From: Gonocerus acuteangulatus
Taxonomy: Eukaryota; Arthropoda; Insecta; Hemiptera; Coreidae
Assembly (NCBI GenBank): GCA_946811695.1
Contig: OX328132.1
Location: forward strand, 93,836,034-93,900,033
Direction: 5' to 3'
Length of the DNA stretch: 64,000 nucleotides
Shown one piece after another: positions 25,151-38,741 of this stretch (position 1 is its first letter; each line of letters begins with the position of its first letter). The notes beneath the pieces were generated by a model. It was not told where the DNA came from. It saw nothing but the letters and a program-made list of their open reading frames with translations, and made no database searches. Position numbers and translations under genes: made by a program.

Positions 25151-26085
25151 TAAAAACATGAATAGTTCTCTTTTAATTTTGTAATGGGTAACTGATAAAT
25201 TATTAATTTGCTTCCAGAGTTATGTTTACACATAGTACCTACTGCACTACGTAATGAATACAAAAAACCTCATATTATCGTATTTTGATCTAACGCAGGA
25301 ACCGGATACAGTCCCTCTAGCGCTCCTTGCGGCGCCTTTGTGAACCTATGTCTGGCTGGCTTTTCTATTGAAATATATTACAAAGTAAACCCCCCTTTCC
25401 GATTGACCGATTAAGCTCATTTTTACAACACTTCTTTCTCATGAGTTACCCACGACGTATACCGCGATTCGTTACAATGCAGCAGAAATTACGACCGGTA
25501 TGAGAATATTAGGAATTTGGGTCCGGAGTAAACCCCCCCTTCTAATAAACCGATTTAGTTTATTTTTACAACACATATTTAACTCTAGATTACCACTACG
25601 AATACCGAGTTTCGTCGAAATATACCAAAAATCACGGCTGGTAGTGGCCAATTGGTATTGTGGGTCCGGAGTAAACACCCCCCTCCTAATGAACCGATTT
25701 AGTTTATTTTTTCAACACATATTTACCTGTGGATTACCACTACGAATACCGAGTTTCGTCGAAATATACCAAAAATCACGGCTGGTAGTGGCGAATTGGT
25801 ATTGTGGGTCCGGAGTAAGCCCCCCCTTCTAATGAACCGATTTAGTTTATTTTTATATCTCACTTTTCTCTCTATATCACCAATACGAATACCAAGTTTC
25901 GTTGAAATATTACAAATATTACGGCTGAAATGGTCAAATTAGTGTTTTGAGTTCGGGGTAAACCCCCCCTTCCGGTGGACCGATTTTGGTGGTTAACGAA
26001 CTCGTTCAATCGTTTGCCAATTGAATGCTATATACCAAGTTTCGTGACGAAAAAACTAAAACTCTGGCCGCTATCGTGTTAACAG

Positions 26086-26138
<53 letters not shown>

Positions 26139-26286
26139 TATATATATATATAGATATATATAAATTTTAACGGGGGTCATTTTCGGTGTCTACTAGGTAG
26201 GATCGATAAAGATTTGAAGAAATTTTTCAAAAATTCCGTCTTGAGTCCAACCTCAATAGCTACTTTCCTTCGGAGGAAAGTGCTAA
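25151..26286 (+). mobile_element. Helitron-like family C copy, insertion point exact
   Basis: It starts TAAAAACATGAATAG and ends with the hairpin CTTTCCT-TCG-GAGGAAAG followed by TGCTAA. The flanks (CAAAGACAAA and AAGAACAG) join to give exactly the uninterrupted sequence at about 36197-36215. So insertion made no target duplication. Inside are 143-bp tandem repeats and a (TA)n core (26094-26158). It lacks coding sequence. Confidence 0.75.
25385..25990 (+). repeat. 143-bp tandem repeats of family C
   Basis: The unit start GTAAAC/GTAAGC plus a C-run recurs at 25385, 25528, 25671, 25815 and 25958, a period of 143-144 bp. Each unit holds AACCGATTTAGTTTATTTTT and CGAAATATACCAAAAATCAC. An open frame of 110 codons through it is a product of the repeat. 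Confidence 0.85.
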
Positions 26287-26928
26287 AAGAACAGTTCGAA
26301 TAAGCGAAATCAATTACTTTAAAGTTTTAAGCACTTATTTCTCCGATTGACATCGCCTAATAAAAACTTTCATTAGAACCTTTTTTGTAGAGCATTTAGA
26401 AAGCTTTCCAATGGTATTCTTCCGTTTCCCAAGATTCTTAACCTTTTTCGAGATATTAAGGAAAGTATACAAAGTTACCAAAACTTTTTTATGTCTGTTA
26501 ATAAAATATTGTATTCTAACCCTTCCTTAACTCCAAACGCAACCAAAATTTCAACATATTAGTTTTACTGAAAGTAGAAGATGCAGTAAATGTTTCAACT
26601 GAATCCCATGATTCTAAGTACCCAAACCAAAAACGGCATTCAAAAATTATTTTTTCAGTTTTCTCGAAAACGGTTAAAGCTGTCGCCTTGAAAATGGTTT
26701 CATTCGTTTTCCTTGCCCAAGAAGCCTATAAAACGAGTACTTACAAGCTTATGAACTCAAAAACGTAAGCGTTACGATTTTTTTTTGCGCGAATTTCGCC
26801 CCAAACGCCATCTTCCAGTGGGCGGATTTTGCTGGTTAACGAACTTGACCTTTCAAATTGGACGACAGATTTTTGTACCAAATTTCATCAAAATCGGACC
26901 ATCAGGGAAGCCAGAAATGAGCGAACAG

Positions 26929-27003
<75 letters not shown>

Positions 27004-27139
27004 AATTTGAACCACCGTTATTTTCGGTCTCTAGGGGTTCTGAAACGCGAAATTTTCTTGTCGGCACTTCCGGATTGTTTCATTGTATCAACCTTATAAG
27101 CGGGGTTCCTCCCTGTGGGGGAGGGAGGAACCGCGCTAA

Positions 27140-27184
27140 AACTGTATTTTGTTAGAATATTCTGTATCAGCAAAATACAGTTTT
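27140..27184. repeat. Short hairpin at the LINE/family B junction
   Basis: AACTGTATTTTG and CAAAATACAGTT pair perfectly around a spacer of about 19 bp. It lies in the LINE 3' UTR just after the ORF2 stop (27188). It could fold in RNA. No family assigned. Confidence 0.6.
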
Positions 27185-27187
27185 ATG

Positions 27188-27504
27188 TTAAATTTTGTCT
27201 GTTAAATTTGTAGCCTCTAGGAATTTAAACAGGTTAATGATTTTTTCTGGATAATCCCCTAGAATTTCGTCAAAGGTGCCATAAATTTTGAACCGATTCC
27301 TTTCAGATTGGTATGCTAAGCACTCTGTAAGTATGTGCTTCACCGTGAGGAGGACTCCACAGCTTATACAGTTGGGTGGTTCATCTTTAGACATGAAATA
27401 AGAGTGTGTAAGCCTTGTATGCCCCATTCGCAACCTGGCTAACACAATCTCTTTCCTTCTGGTTGGACAAACTGAAGATCTCCAAGTCCTGGGGGTTCCC
27501 TTTA
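27188..27504 (-). pseudogene. LINE ORF2 C-terminus, second piece of the nested LINE
   Basis: The reading IKGTPRTWRSSVCPTRRKE, then RLRMGHTRLTHSYFM, a CISC...H...C zinc motif and NLFKFLEATNLTDKI with a stop matches the end of ORF2 at 15864. It continues exactly from the reading that stops at 32813 (NNLRE), 5.3 kb away, when the family B element between is removed. Confidence 0.85.
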
Positions 27505-27640
27505 TTAGCGCGGTTCCTCCCTCCCCCATAGGGAGGAACCCCGCTTATAGGGTTGATACAATGAAACAATCCGGAAGTGCCGACTAGAAAATTTCGCGTT
27601 TCAGAACCCCTAGAGACCGAAAATAACGGTGGTTCAAATT

Positions 27641-27707
<67 letters not shown>

Positions 27708-27708
27708 T

Positions 27709-30536
<2,828 letters not shown>

Positions 30537-31926
30537 TATATATATATTTGTCTGTTCGCTCTCTAGATAGAAGACGAATGGTCCGATTTTGATGAAATTT
30601 GGTACAAAAATCCTTCGTCCAATTTGAAAGGTCAAGTTCGTTAACCAGCAAAATCCGCCTACTGGAAGATGGCGTTTGGGGCGAAATTCGCGCAAAAAAA
30701 TCGTAACGCTTACGTTTTTGAGTTCATAAGCTTCTAAGTACTCGTTTTATATGATTCCTGGGCTAGGAAAACGAATGAAACCATTTTCAAGGCGATAGCT
30801 TTAACCGTTTTCGAGAAAATTGGAAAAATATTTTTTGAATACCGTTTTTGGTTTGTGTACTTAGAATCATGGGATTCAGTTGAAACATTTTCTGCATGTT
30901 CTACTTTCATCAAAACTAATATGTTGAAATTTTGGTTACGTTTGGAGTTAAGGAAGGGTTAGAATAAAATATTTTATTAACAGACATAAAAAGTTTTAGT
31001 AACTTTGTTTACTTTCATTAATATCTCGAAAAAGGTTGAGAATCTTGGTAAACGGAAGAATACCATTAGAAAGCTTATTAAATGCTCTAAAAAAAAGGTT
31101 CTAATGAAAGTTTTGATTAGGCGATGTCAATCGGAGAAATAAGAGCTTAAAACTTTAAAGTAATTGATTTCGCTTATTCGAACTGTTCTTTTTGTCTGTT
31201 TTTTATTCCTTGTTATTTTTTAATTGCTTATTGTTGGATAATGTATTTGAAAATAAAACAGGTTAAGAAAAATAAGAAAAACAATTTAATGTTAGAGATA
31301 TGGATTTCCAAAATATATAGCTTTTCAACTGCCTAGCGTCCTTCCTAGGGAGGGTTGTTTGTCTTTGATTTTGGTACTTAGAATTATGGGATACAGTTGA
31401 AACTTTTTCTGCATGTTGGAGTTTCATCAACACTAATATGTTGACATTTTTGTTACGTTTAGAGTAAAGGAAGGGTTAGAATAAAATATTTTATTAACAG
31501 ACAAAAAAAGTTTTGGTAACTTTGTATAATTTCGTTAGTATCTCGAAAACCGTTGACAATCTTGTGAAGCGGAAGATTACCATTCGGAAGCTTACTAAAT
31601 GCTCTACAAAAAAGGTACTGAAGAAAGTTTTAATTAGGCGATGTCAATCGGAGAAAAAAGTGCTTAAAACTTTAAATTAATTGATTTCGTTTATTCCAAT
31701 GGTTCTTTTTGTCTGTTTTATTTCTTGTTATTTTTTAATTGCTTATAGTTGGATAATGTATTCGAAAATAAAACAGATTAAGTAAAATAACAAAAACAAT
31801 TTATTGTTAGAAATATAGATTTCCAAGATTCCAAGACCTTGTAACTAGCGGGACGGTTTCTAGTGTTGCCGACCCTTCCAGGTAAGATTGTAAATCCTAC
31901 CTTTCAAGACTGGTGGAACCAAAATA

Positions 31927-32096
31927 TAACTGTCAGGGTTCGGTCACTGCTACTTAATAGAACTACATTTTATCGTAAAAATGGTTTTATTGTGCCGACG
32001 TTTCGGCTTGAACTTCAAGCCTTCATCAGGGCTGTAAATACAAGTAGGACATATTTAACACTAATATATGCACATATCTATGTAAATATACCTAAC

Positions 32097-32127
<31 letters not shown>

Positions 32128-32289
32128 TAATATATATATATGCATATACACATACACATATACACGCACACATATGTACATATATATGCCCACATACATA
32201 CACATATGGGGTATGTATTATTAAGTAGCAGTGACCTAACCCGGACAATCCCTACCTTGCATCATCAACGGTCAACGATCTCCTCTCAA
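31927..32289 (-). mobile_element. 363-bp insert with hammerhead motif and 7-bp duplication
   Basis: CAAAATA is repeated at 31920-31926 and 32290-32296. The uninterrupted site is visible at about 32718-32724. The insert has subterminal inverted repeats (GGTTCGGTCACTGCTACTTA and its near complement at about 32222-32240), a TA/CA-rich centre and a hammerhead motif at 31994-32032. It could be a Penelope-like partial unit or a retrozyme. There is no open frame with known domains. Confidence 0.6.
31994..32032 (-). ncRNA. Type I hammerhead ribozyme motif, complete core
   Basis: Minus strand: GCC, CTGATGA, stem II GGCTTGA-AGT-TCAAGCC (7 bp), GAAAC, GTC, GGC. All invariant core bases are present and stem I pairs GCC with GGC. 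Stem III is AC/GT without a loop, so cleavage would probably need a dimer. The best-preserved hammerhead in the window. Confidence 0.8.
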
Positions 32290-32309
32290 CAAAATAATAA
32301 CTGCTTCTA

Positions 32310-32812
32310 TTTTAATCTTTCGAAATTAGACTAGGGATAAGAACGGAACCGCGCTAAGATGAGGCAGTTCCTGCGAGTCGGACTTTTAAATTAGACTAGG
32401 GATATGAACGGAACCGCGCTAAGATGATGCAGTCCTGCGAGACGGACTTTTTTTTTTAATTGCTTATAGTTGGATAATGTATTTGCCAGTAAAACTGGTT
32501 AAGTAAAATAACAAAAACAATTTATTGTTAGAAATATAGATTTCCAAGATTCCAAGACCGTGTCACTAGCGGGTCAGTTTCTAGTGTAGCCGATCCTTCC
32601 AGGTAAGATTGTAAATCATGACCTTTCAAGACTTTACTACTCACAGGAATGGCGTTAGTGACCTTAAGGGTTGACACGCCATTATAATAATTAATTAAAA
32701 AAAAAGACTGGTGGAACCAAAATAATAACTGCTTCTATTTTAATCTTTCCAAATTAGACTAGGGATATGAACGGAACCGCGCTAAGATGATGCAGTCCTG
32801 CGAGACGGACTT
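32310..32812 (-). repeat. Three tandem family B 5' ends
   Basis: The family B start (GTCCGACTCGCAGG-type, complemented) occurs three times in the same direction, ending at about 32385, 32449 and 32812. Each is preceded by AAATTAGACTAGGGAT. The third unit repeats about 360 bp of the first apart from its insert. Repeated termini of this kind fit rolling-circle copying that overruns an end. Confidence 0.6.
32634..32704 (+). mobile_element. 71-bp LINE tail insertion with AAGACT duplication
   Basis: It contains the hairpin TGGCGT...ACGCCA and ends ATAATAATTAATT plus an A-run. (A)AGACT flanks both sides; the uninterrupted sequence is at about 31905. So this is an extremely 5'-truncated LINE copy consisting of little more than the tail. 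Confidence 0.7.
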
Positions 32813-33303
32813 TTTCCCTTAGATTGTTATCAGAAGTTTCCCTCCATGTTCTTTCCAACTGAAGCCAGATTCCGTCTTTTACTTGAGCTAAAACATCGGA
32901 CCGTGGAATGAATGGATAATGTACTCCTTCCTTTACACCACTCTTAGCTAATTCGTCGACTCTCTCGTTGCTTGGAATGCCACGAGATGCCAGGATGAGT
33001 GGAAAATGGATCGGTTAATGAAAATAAAACTGAAAGGGAATCGGAAAATATGGTAAGGGCGTTTCCCTCGGGAATTACGATGGACAGAGATTTAAGTATA
33101 GCAACTAGTTCGGCTGTATAAATGGAGCATGCTGGATCTAAAGTAAACTGGCAGGACTGAGAGCCATAAAGATATGCAGCCCCTACTCCATCATTAGTTT
33201 TCGATCCGTCTGTATATACATGGCTATCTGCTGGGAGAGTGTTACACATCCGTGTGAATTCGGTTCTGAAGAGTATTGGGGCTGTGTGTTTTTTAATGAA
33301 TTT
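32813..33303 (-). pseudogene. LINE RNase H region, first piece of the nested LINE
   Basis: The RNase H words are VYTDGSKTNDGVGAAY, IYTAELVAILKSL and IFSDSLSVLFSL. After frameshifts, DGIWLQLERTWRE and SDNNLRE follow. The end at 32813 meets the family B insertion; the reading resumes at 27504. The 5' end is truncated at 33303 against the target duplication. Confidence 0.85.
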
Positions 33304-33315
33304 TTTATCAGGATT

Positions 33316-33690
33316 GATGACAATAGCGTGATTATTCATTCTGCTCATTCAATAGATCGTCCAGCTTATGGACGATGCGCCTGGCAAACCGTGAATTCAG
33401 GTTAATGTAGCCCCAACGTACATCCACGCGATTGGCGAGTGCGTTTTGGGAGTCCTCACCTCCCATAAAGTAAATTTGTAAACATTGATGTGGTTTGCTG
33501 GCAATGGCAGCAATGATCCTACTTTGTGATAAATTTGGCCTTTGATTTTGAATGATGAATTAAATTGTTGACCATTTGCAGCATTATGTTTTAATATTTC
33601 CGATGCTCCGAACGATGTCATTTGGAAACATGAATTGAATGTTGGAATTAACTTAAGAAACAGTCTAGAATCTGGAGCCATATTTCTCAT
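33316..33690 (-). pseudogene. Helitron protein fragment, N-terminal region
   Basis: The frame reads FNSCFQMTSFGAS, then FKIKGQIYHKVGSLLPLP. After a 1-base shift come CLQIYFMGGEDSQNALANR, RIVHKLDDLLNEQNE and HAIVINPDK. This order (S-F/TS-G, G-x-x-Y-H-x-x-G-S-L-L-P, L-Q-I-Y-F-M) is that of Helitron replicases ahead of the Rep domain. The reading continues at 22690 on the far side of the LINE. Confidence 0.8.
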
Positions 33691-33959
33691 ATAATTTATT
33701 TATTATAATTAGAGTACTAATATTAAAGTACTAAACTAAGGTTGAACATTTAGGGTTGTATGCATTTTTTAATGCTAAATCATACAAAAAAAAAAAAAAA
33801 TTAAATATTTTGTCCAAAAAATAAAAAATATTTTTTGGGGTGGGCCCCTCTTATCACTTAGGGGTATAAAAATTAGTTATAAAGCTATTCTCAGACCTAC
33901 TGAATATACTTAATTAAATTTCATCAAAATCGGTTTAAACACTAAAACTGTGACACGAG

Positions 33960-33960
<1 letters not shown>
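33691..33960 (-). other. Helitron A 5' non-coding region
   Basis: From the 5' end (TCTCGTGTCACAG) to the start of the protein fragment. It contains the TAAGTGATAAGAGGGGCCCAC-type block also seen at about 45400, so it is shared by both Helitron A copies. A TA tract (33965-34010) adjoins the 5' end. Confidence 0.65.
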
Positions 33961-34011
<51 letters not shown>

Positions 34012-34016
<5 letters not shown>

Positions 34017-34039
34017 TATACGAAGGAGGAAACGCGCTA
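34012..34039 (+). repeat. Remnant of a family B 3' end
   Basis: After a TA tract comes GAAGGAGGAAACGCGCTAA, the last part of a family B hairpin end. The left hairpin arm is gone. The following stretch to 34529 shows nothing recognisable. Confidence 0.5.
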
Positions 34040-34527
34040 AAAATTAAAATAATTGGAAATAATTTTGAATAAATATCACTAGTCCGGCAATAAGTAGATC
34101 CGTGAATTATACTATATGTATGAAAGGCATACATTATTCCCAACACCGGAAAATAACAGGAATTCAACAATGGGGGCACAGATTTAGATAGCTGTCGTGT
34201 CAGGAAGGAAGAGGAGATTCACTCCCGCAAAAGTTTGTATTGTTTGTGTGTATTGTAATTTACATTCATTGTTCATCATCCGTCATTCAATATTCATTGT
34301 ATCATTCGGTATTATGTTCCTTTCCTAGAATTACGAAGAAATCCTGTCGGCTCCATATCCACTGATTGGTACATCAAACCGACCAATTTTGGGCGACTCC
34401 TCCATTATTGGTCCTTACATCTCACTCACTAAATCCTCAATCCAGAAACTTGATAAATCCAAACCTCGCCTTATCAGATACCGAATTTCACCCTAACAAC
34501 GAATTCCGAATCCTTGACTATATATAT

Positions 34528-34890
34528 TTGTCCGACTCGCAAGAACTGCGTCATCTTAGCGCGGTTCCGTTTATATCTCTTGTTCTAGTAGTAAAGGAAT
34601 AGTAGCAGTTATTGCTGTGGTTTTATCGTTCGTGAAAAACGCAAAACTGATGTTTGTACCATATTCTACGTTCGAATATACATCGGAAAGGTATTTTTCT
34701 GATATTTTTTACGTCCTGTGTATTATTATCATGTGTCTTTTAGCACTTTTATAAGGAACTTTTTATTTAAGATTGTTCTCGTGAAAGAAGTTTTGAAAAA
34801 GTTCTTCAAATCGGCATCGATCCTTTCTACCAGATAATGAAAATTACCCCGGTCCGATATATTTTTTTTTTTTAACACATCTTTCTCTTT
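34528..34890 (+). mobile_element. Family B 5' fragment
   Basis: It starts TCCGACTCGCAAGAACTGCG and carries the CTTAGCGCGGTTCCG block. It loses similarity after about 350 bp and abuts the fold-back arm at 34894. No module or TA core. Confidence 0.6.
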
Positions 34891-34893
34891 ATA

Positions 34894-35480
34894 CAGGGTG
34901 TCCCGCATTGAGATGTCATAACTTTAGGGGTTTATTCCGCACGTCATTTGTAGTTCAGGGGAGGAGAAATGAACGTTCTATCTGATCATTTTGTCTATTT
35001 TCAAAAAACTTACGGATTTCTGGTTCATGTATCGTAAATAAAAACCACATTTTTAGAATGTAAATTAAATTTCCAATAAGAAACACCCGTTAATGAAATA
35101 TTGACTTGTGAATTAGGAGCTATACTAAAAGCCATATAGATGTGAACTATTGCTATTAGTATTTTCTTTACTCATTCAATATTTTCTTAATCAGCTATTT
35201 GTAGACTTACAAGGGGAGTGTACAGCGATGGGGTCACCGATTTGGACCAATTTTTTCTGGTGATTCTACATCGAAAAATAGTCGACACGTGTCCGAGCGT
35301 TCCTTCCAATGCGCCTTAGGAGCCGAGAAATAAAATAAAATGAAAGTGCTTTATTTTTTATATCGAGTTTAGAAAATGATATCGACATGATTCTTTCACC
35401 AATTCATTTGTTTTATAGAGTAGATTAAAAGAAAAATATAATCGTTAAAAAATAATTTATATTTCCTCAAATATATTCAA
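34894..35480 (+). repeat. Left arm of a large fold-back element (CAGGGT end)
   Basis: It starts CAGGGTGTCCCGCATTGAG after TA, a Tc1/mariner-like terminus. It is repeated inverted at 41216-42204. Shared words include AATAGTCGACACGTGTCCGAG and CTCGGCTCCTAAGGCGCATT (complemented). No coding sequence. The two arms probably belonged to one fold-back element whose centre was later invaded. Confidence 0.7.
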
Positions 35481-35484
35481 AAAA

Positions 35485-36679
35485 AAGTCCGATTCGCAGG
35501 AACTGCGACATCTTAGCGCGATTCCGATCTTATCTCTAGTGTTTATGAAGGCATAGAATAGAAACAGTTATTACTTTGTTTAGATCAATAGCGAAACACC
35601 TATCCAAATGAAATCTCAAACAAACCAGTCTTGAAAGGTCTTGATTTACAATCTTACCTGTATGGGTCAGCTATCCCATAAGTCGGGCAGAAAGGCCTCC
35701 GCTCAGAGGCATTTGGAAAGCATTGGGATCTCTCTCTTTGAACGCTACATTTTTAACAATAAATTGATCTTCTTATTTTACTTAATCTGTTTTATTGTCA
35801 AATACACTATCCGACTATAAGCAATTTAAAAATAACAAGGAATAAAACAAACAAAAAGAACCGTTCGAATAAACGAAATCAATTACTTTAAAGTTTTAAG
35901 CACTTATTTCTCCGATTGACATCGCCCAATTAAAACTTTCTTTAGAAACTTTTTTGTAGAGCATTTAGTAAGCTTTCGAATGGTAACTTTCTGCTTCCCA
36001 AGATTGTCAACGGTTTTCGAGATACTAACGAAAGTATACAAAGTTACCAAAACTTTTCTTGTCTGTTAATAAAATATTTTATTCTAACCCTTTCTTTACT
36101 CCAAACATAACCAAAATTTCAACATATTAGTGTTGATGAAATTCGAACATGCAGAAAATGTTTCAACTGAATCCCATAATTCTAAGTACCAAAATCAAAG
36201 ACAAAAAGAACAGTTCGAATAAGCGAAATCAATTACTTTAAAGGTTTAAGCACTTATTTCTCCGATTGATATCGCCTAATCAAAACTTTCATTAGAACCA
36301 TTTTTGTAGAGCATTTAGTAAGCTTTCTAATGGTAACCTTACGTTTCGCAAGATTCTCAACCTTTTTCGAAATATTAAGGAAAGTATACAAAGTTACCAA
36401 ATTTGTTATGTCTGTTAATAAAATATTTTATTCTAACCCTTCCTTAACTCCAAATGTAACAAAAATTTCAACATATTAGTTTTAATGAAAGTAGAACATG
36501 CAGAAAATGTTTCAACTGAATCCCATGATTCTAAGTACCCAAACCAAAAACGGTATTCAAAAACTATTTTTCCAATTTTCTCAAAAACGGTTAAAGCTAT
36601 CACCTTGAAAATGGTTTCATTCGTTTTCCTAGCCCAAGAAGCCTATAAAACGAGTACTTACAAGCTTATGAACTCAAAA
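35485..36679 (+). mobile_element. Family B copy, 3' truncated
   Basis: It starts AAGTCCGATTCGCAGG directly after the fold-back arm, has two 345-bp modules (about 35870 and 36206) and stops at AACTCAAAA, where a new family B terminus begins. At about 36197-36215 it holds the intact insertion site used by family C elsewhere. Confidence 0.7.
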
Positions 36680-37275
36680 AAGTCCGATTCGCAGGAACTG
36701 CATCATCTTAGCGCGGTTCCGTTCTTATCCGAAGTGCGATTAGTAAAGGAATAGTAGCAGCTATCGGTAGGTTTTGATCTTTCGTTAAAAATATAAAATA
36801 AAATCTCAAAAAGAAGGAAGCTTAAAGCGCCACGTATGGAAACTGACAGTTTTCTAAGCGGATGGGACTCTCCCGTCCCCCCGCGACGCTCACTCTAAGA
36901 AAACTCTATTACCAATATGATTCTTATTTTCTCAGCTTTAATTAAGTACTCATTCCACCGTTAAATAAACTTAAAAAACAAAAGTGAGGTAAACAGTGAC
37001 AAAACCCCGTTTAAAATAACAAAACTAAAACTTTCGTAGTTTTAAGCACTTACTTCTCCGACTGATATTGCCCCATCGAAATTTTCTTCAGAATCTTTTT
37101 TGTAGAGAATTTAGTAAGGTTTTGAATGGTTATATCGTACTTCCCACTGTTTTGAAGATATTAAGGGGGAAAAATGGTGCTAATACCTACCGATAGCTGC
37201 TATATTCCTTCACTAATTGCACTCGAGATAAGAACGGAACCGCGCTAAGATGATGCAGTTCCTGCGGGTTGGACT
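36680..37275. mobile_element. 600-bp element with family B 5' ends at both sides
   Basis: The first and last roughly 95 bp are inverted copies of the family B 5' end (AGTCCGATTCGCAGG to CAGCTATCGGTAGG). Between them are a GC-rich patch and a degenerate module. It is either two head-to-head termini or a derivative with true inverted repeats. Confidence 0.55.
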
Positions 37276-37413
37276 ATTTTTCAGACAAATTAATGTATTA
37301 TGTTTATATTATAATATAAATATTATATTTGTAAGGAGAGCAAGTCACTTTAATTGCGGTGTAAAATATTGTCGCTAGCTAAATCTAAGTATTATATAAG
37401 CTCATAAGGAAAA

Positions 37414-37462
37414 AATGGTGCTAATGGCTCATTTTCGATGCACCATAAAAGAAAAAAAAAAA
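37414..37462 (+). repeat. Retroelement 3' hairpin tail
   Basis: GGTGC, a loop TAATGGCTCATTTTCGAT, GCACC, then ATAAAAG and an A-run. Same layout as the LINE tail at 15083-15116. Confidence 0.55.
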
Positions 37463-38530
37463 AAAATAAGGACAATATACGAAGATTCCGAACCATTTCA
37501 TGTCTGTTAATAAAATATTTTATTCTAATCCCAATAACGCTACATTTAAACAAAAATAATTTTTTTTTTAAGCACTTATTTCTCCAAATATGACCATCCC
37601 ATTGCAAATGTCTTCAAAACATTTTATTGTAGAGAATTTAGTAACCTTTCGAATGGTAATCTTTCGCTTGCCAAGATTCCGAACCGTTTACGTGATATTA
37701 ATGAAAATATACGAAGTTCCCAAAACTTTTCATGACTAAAAATGAAATATTTTATTTTAATCCTTCCTTTACTCCAAACGTAACCAAATTTTCAACATAT
37801 TAGTTTTGATAAAATTCAAACATGCAGAAAATGTTTCGCCAGAATCCCATGATTCTAAGTACCAAAATCAAAGACAAAAAAACAGTTCGAATAAGCGAGA
37901 TCAATTACTTTAAAGTTTAAGCACTTATTTCTCCGATTGACATCTCCTAATCAAAACATTCATCAGAACCTTTTTTGTAGAGCACTTAGTAAGCTTTCTA
38001 ATGGTATACTTCCGTTTCCCATGATTCTCAATCTTTTTCGAGATATTAAGGAAAGTATACAAAGTTACCAAAACGTTTTATGTCTGTTAATAAAATATTT
38101 TATTCTAACCCTTCCTTAACTCCAAACGTAACCAAAAGTTTAACATGTTAGTTTTGATGAAATTCAAACATGCAAAAAATGTTTCAACTAAATCCCATGG
38201 TTCTAAGTACCCAAACCAAAAACGGTATTCAAAAACTATTTTTCCAATTTTCTCGAAAACGGTTAAAGCTATCGCCTTGAAAATGGTTTCATTCGTTTTC
38301 CTAGTCCAAGAAGCCTATAAAACGAGTACTTACAAGCTTATGAACTCAAAAACGTAAGCGTTACGATTTTTTTTTGCGCGAATTTCGCCCTAAACGCCAT
38401 CTTCCAGTGGGCGGATTTTGCTGGTTAACGAACTTGACCTTTCAAATTGGACGATGGATTTTTGTACTAAATTTCATCACAATCGGACCATTAGGGAAGC
38501 CAGAAATGAGCGAACAGACAAATATATATA

Positions 38531-38694
38531 TTAGCGCGGTTCCTCCCTCCCCCATAGGGAGGAACCCCGCTTATAAGGTTGATACAATGATACAATCCGG
38601 AAGTGTCGACAAGAAAATTTCGCGTTTCAGAACCCCTAGAGACCGAAAATAACGGTGGTTCAAATTTGTATATATATATATATATATATGTATA

Positions 38695-38741
<47 letters not shown>

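Larger units (their letters stand above)
22918..27139 (+). mobile_element. Family B copy in the LINE 3' UTR, carrying a family C element
   Basis: It starts AAGTCCGACTCGCAGG and ends in a GGTTCCTCCC/GGGAGGAACC hairpin plus GCGCTAA. Its first 2 kb are nearly identical to 27815-29960. It has two 345-bp modules, between which lies the family C insertion (25151-26286), and a TA core at 26935-27000. A frame of 95 codons (23025-23312), also present at 27913-28200, has no recognisable domain and is probably chance. Confidence 0.75.

Noticed and set aside
25500..25832. A 110-codon frame with internal sequence repeats
   Set aside because: The protein repeat is the 143-bp DNA tandem repeat read in one frame; the other copy of the array does not keep it open.
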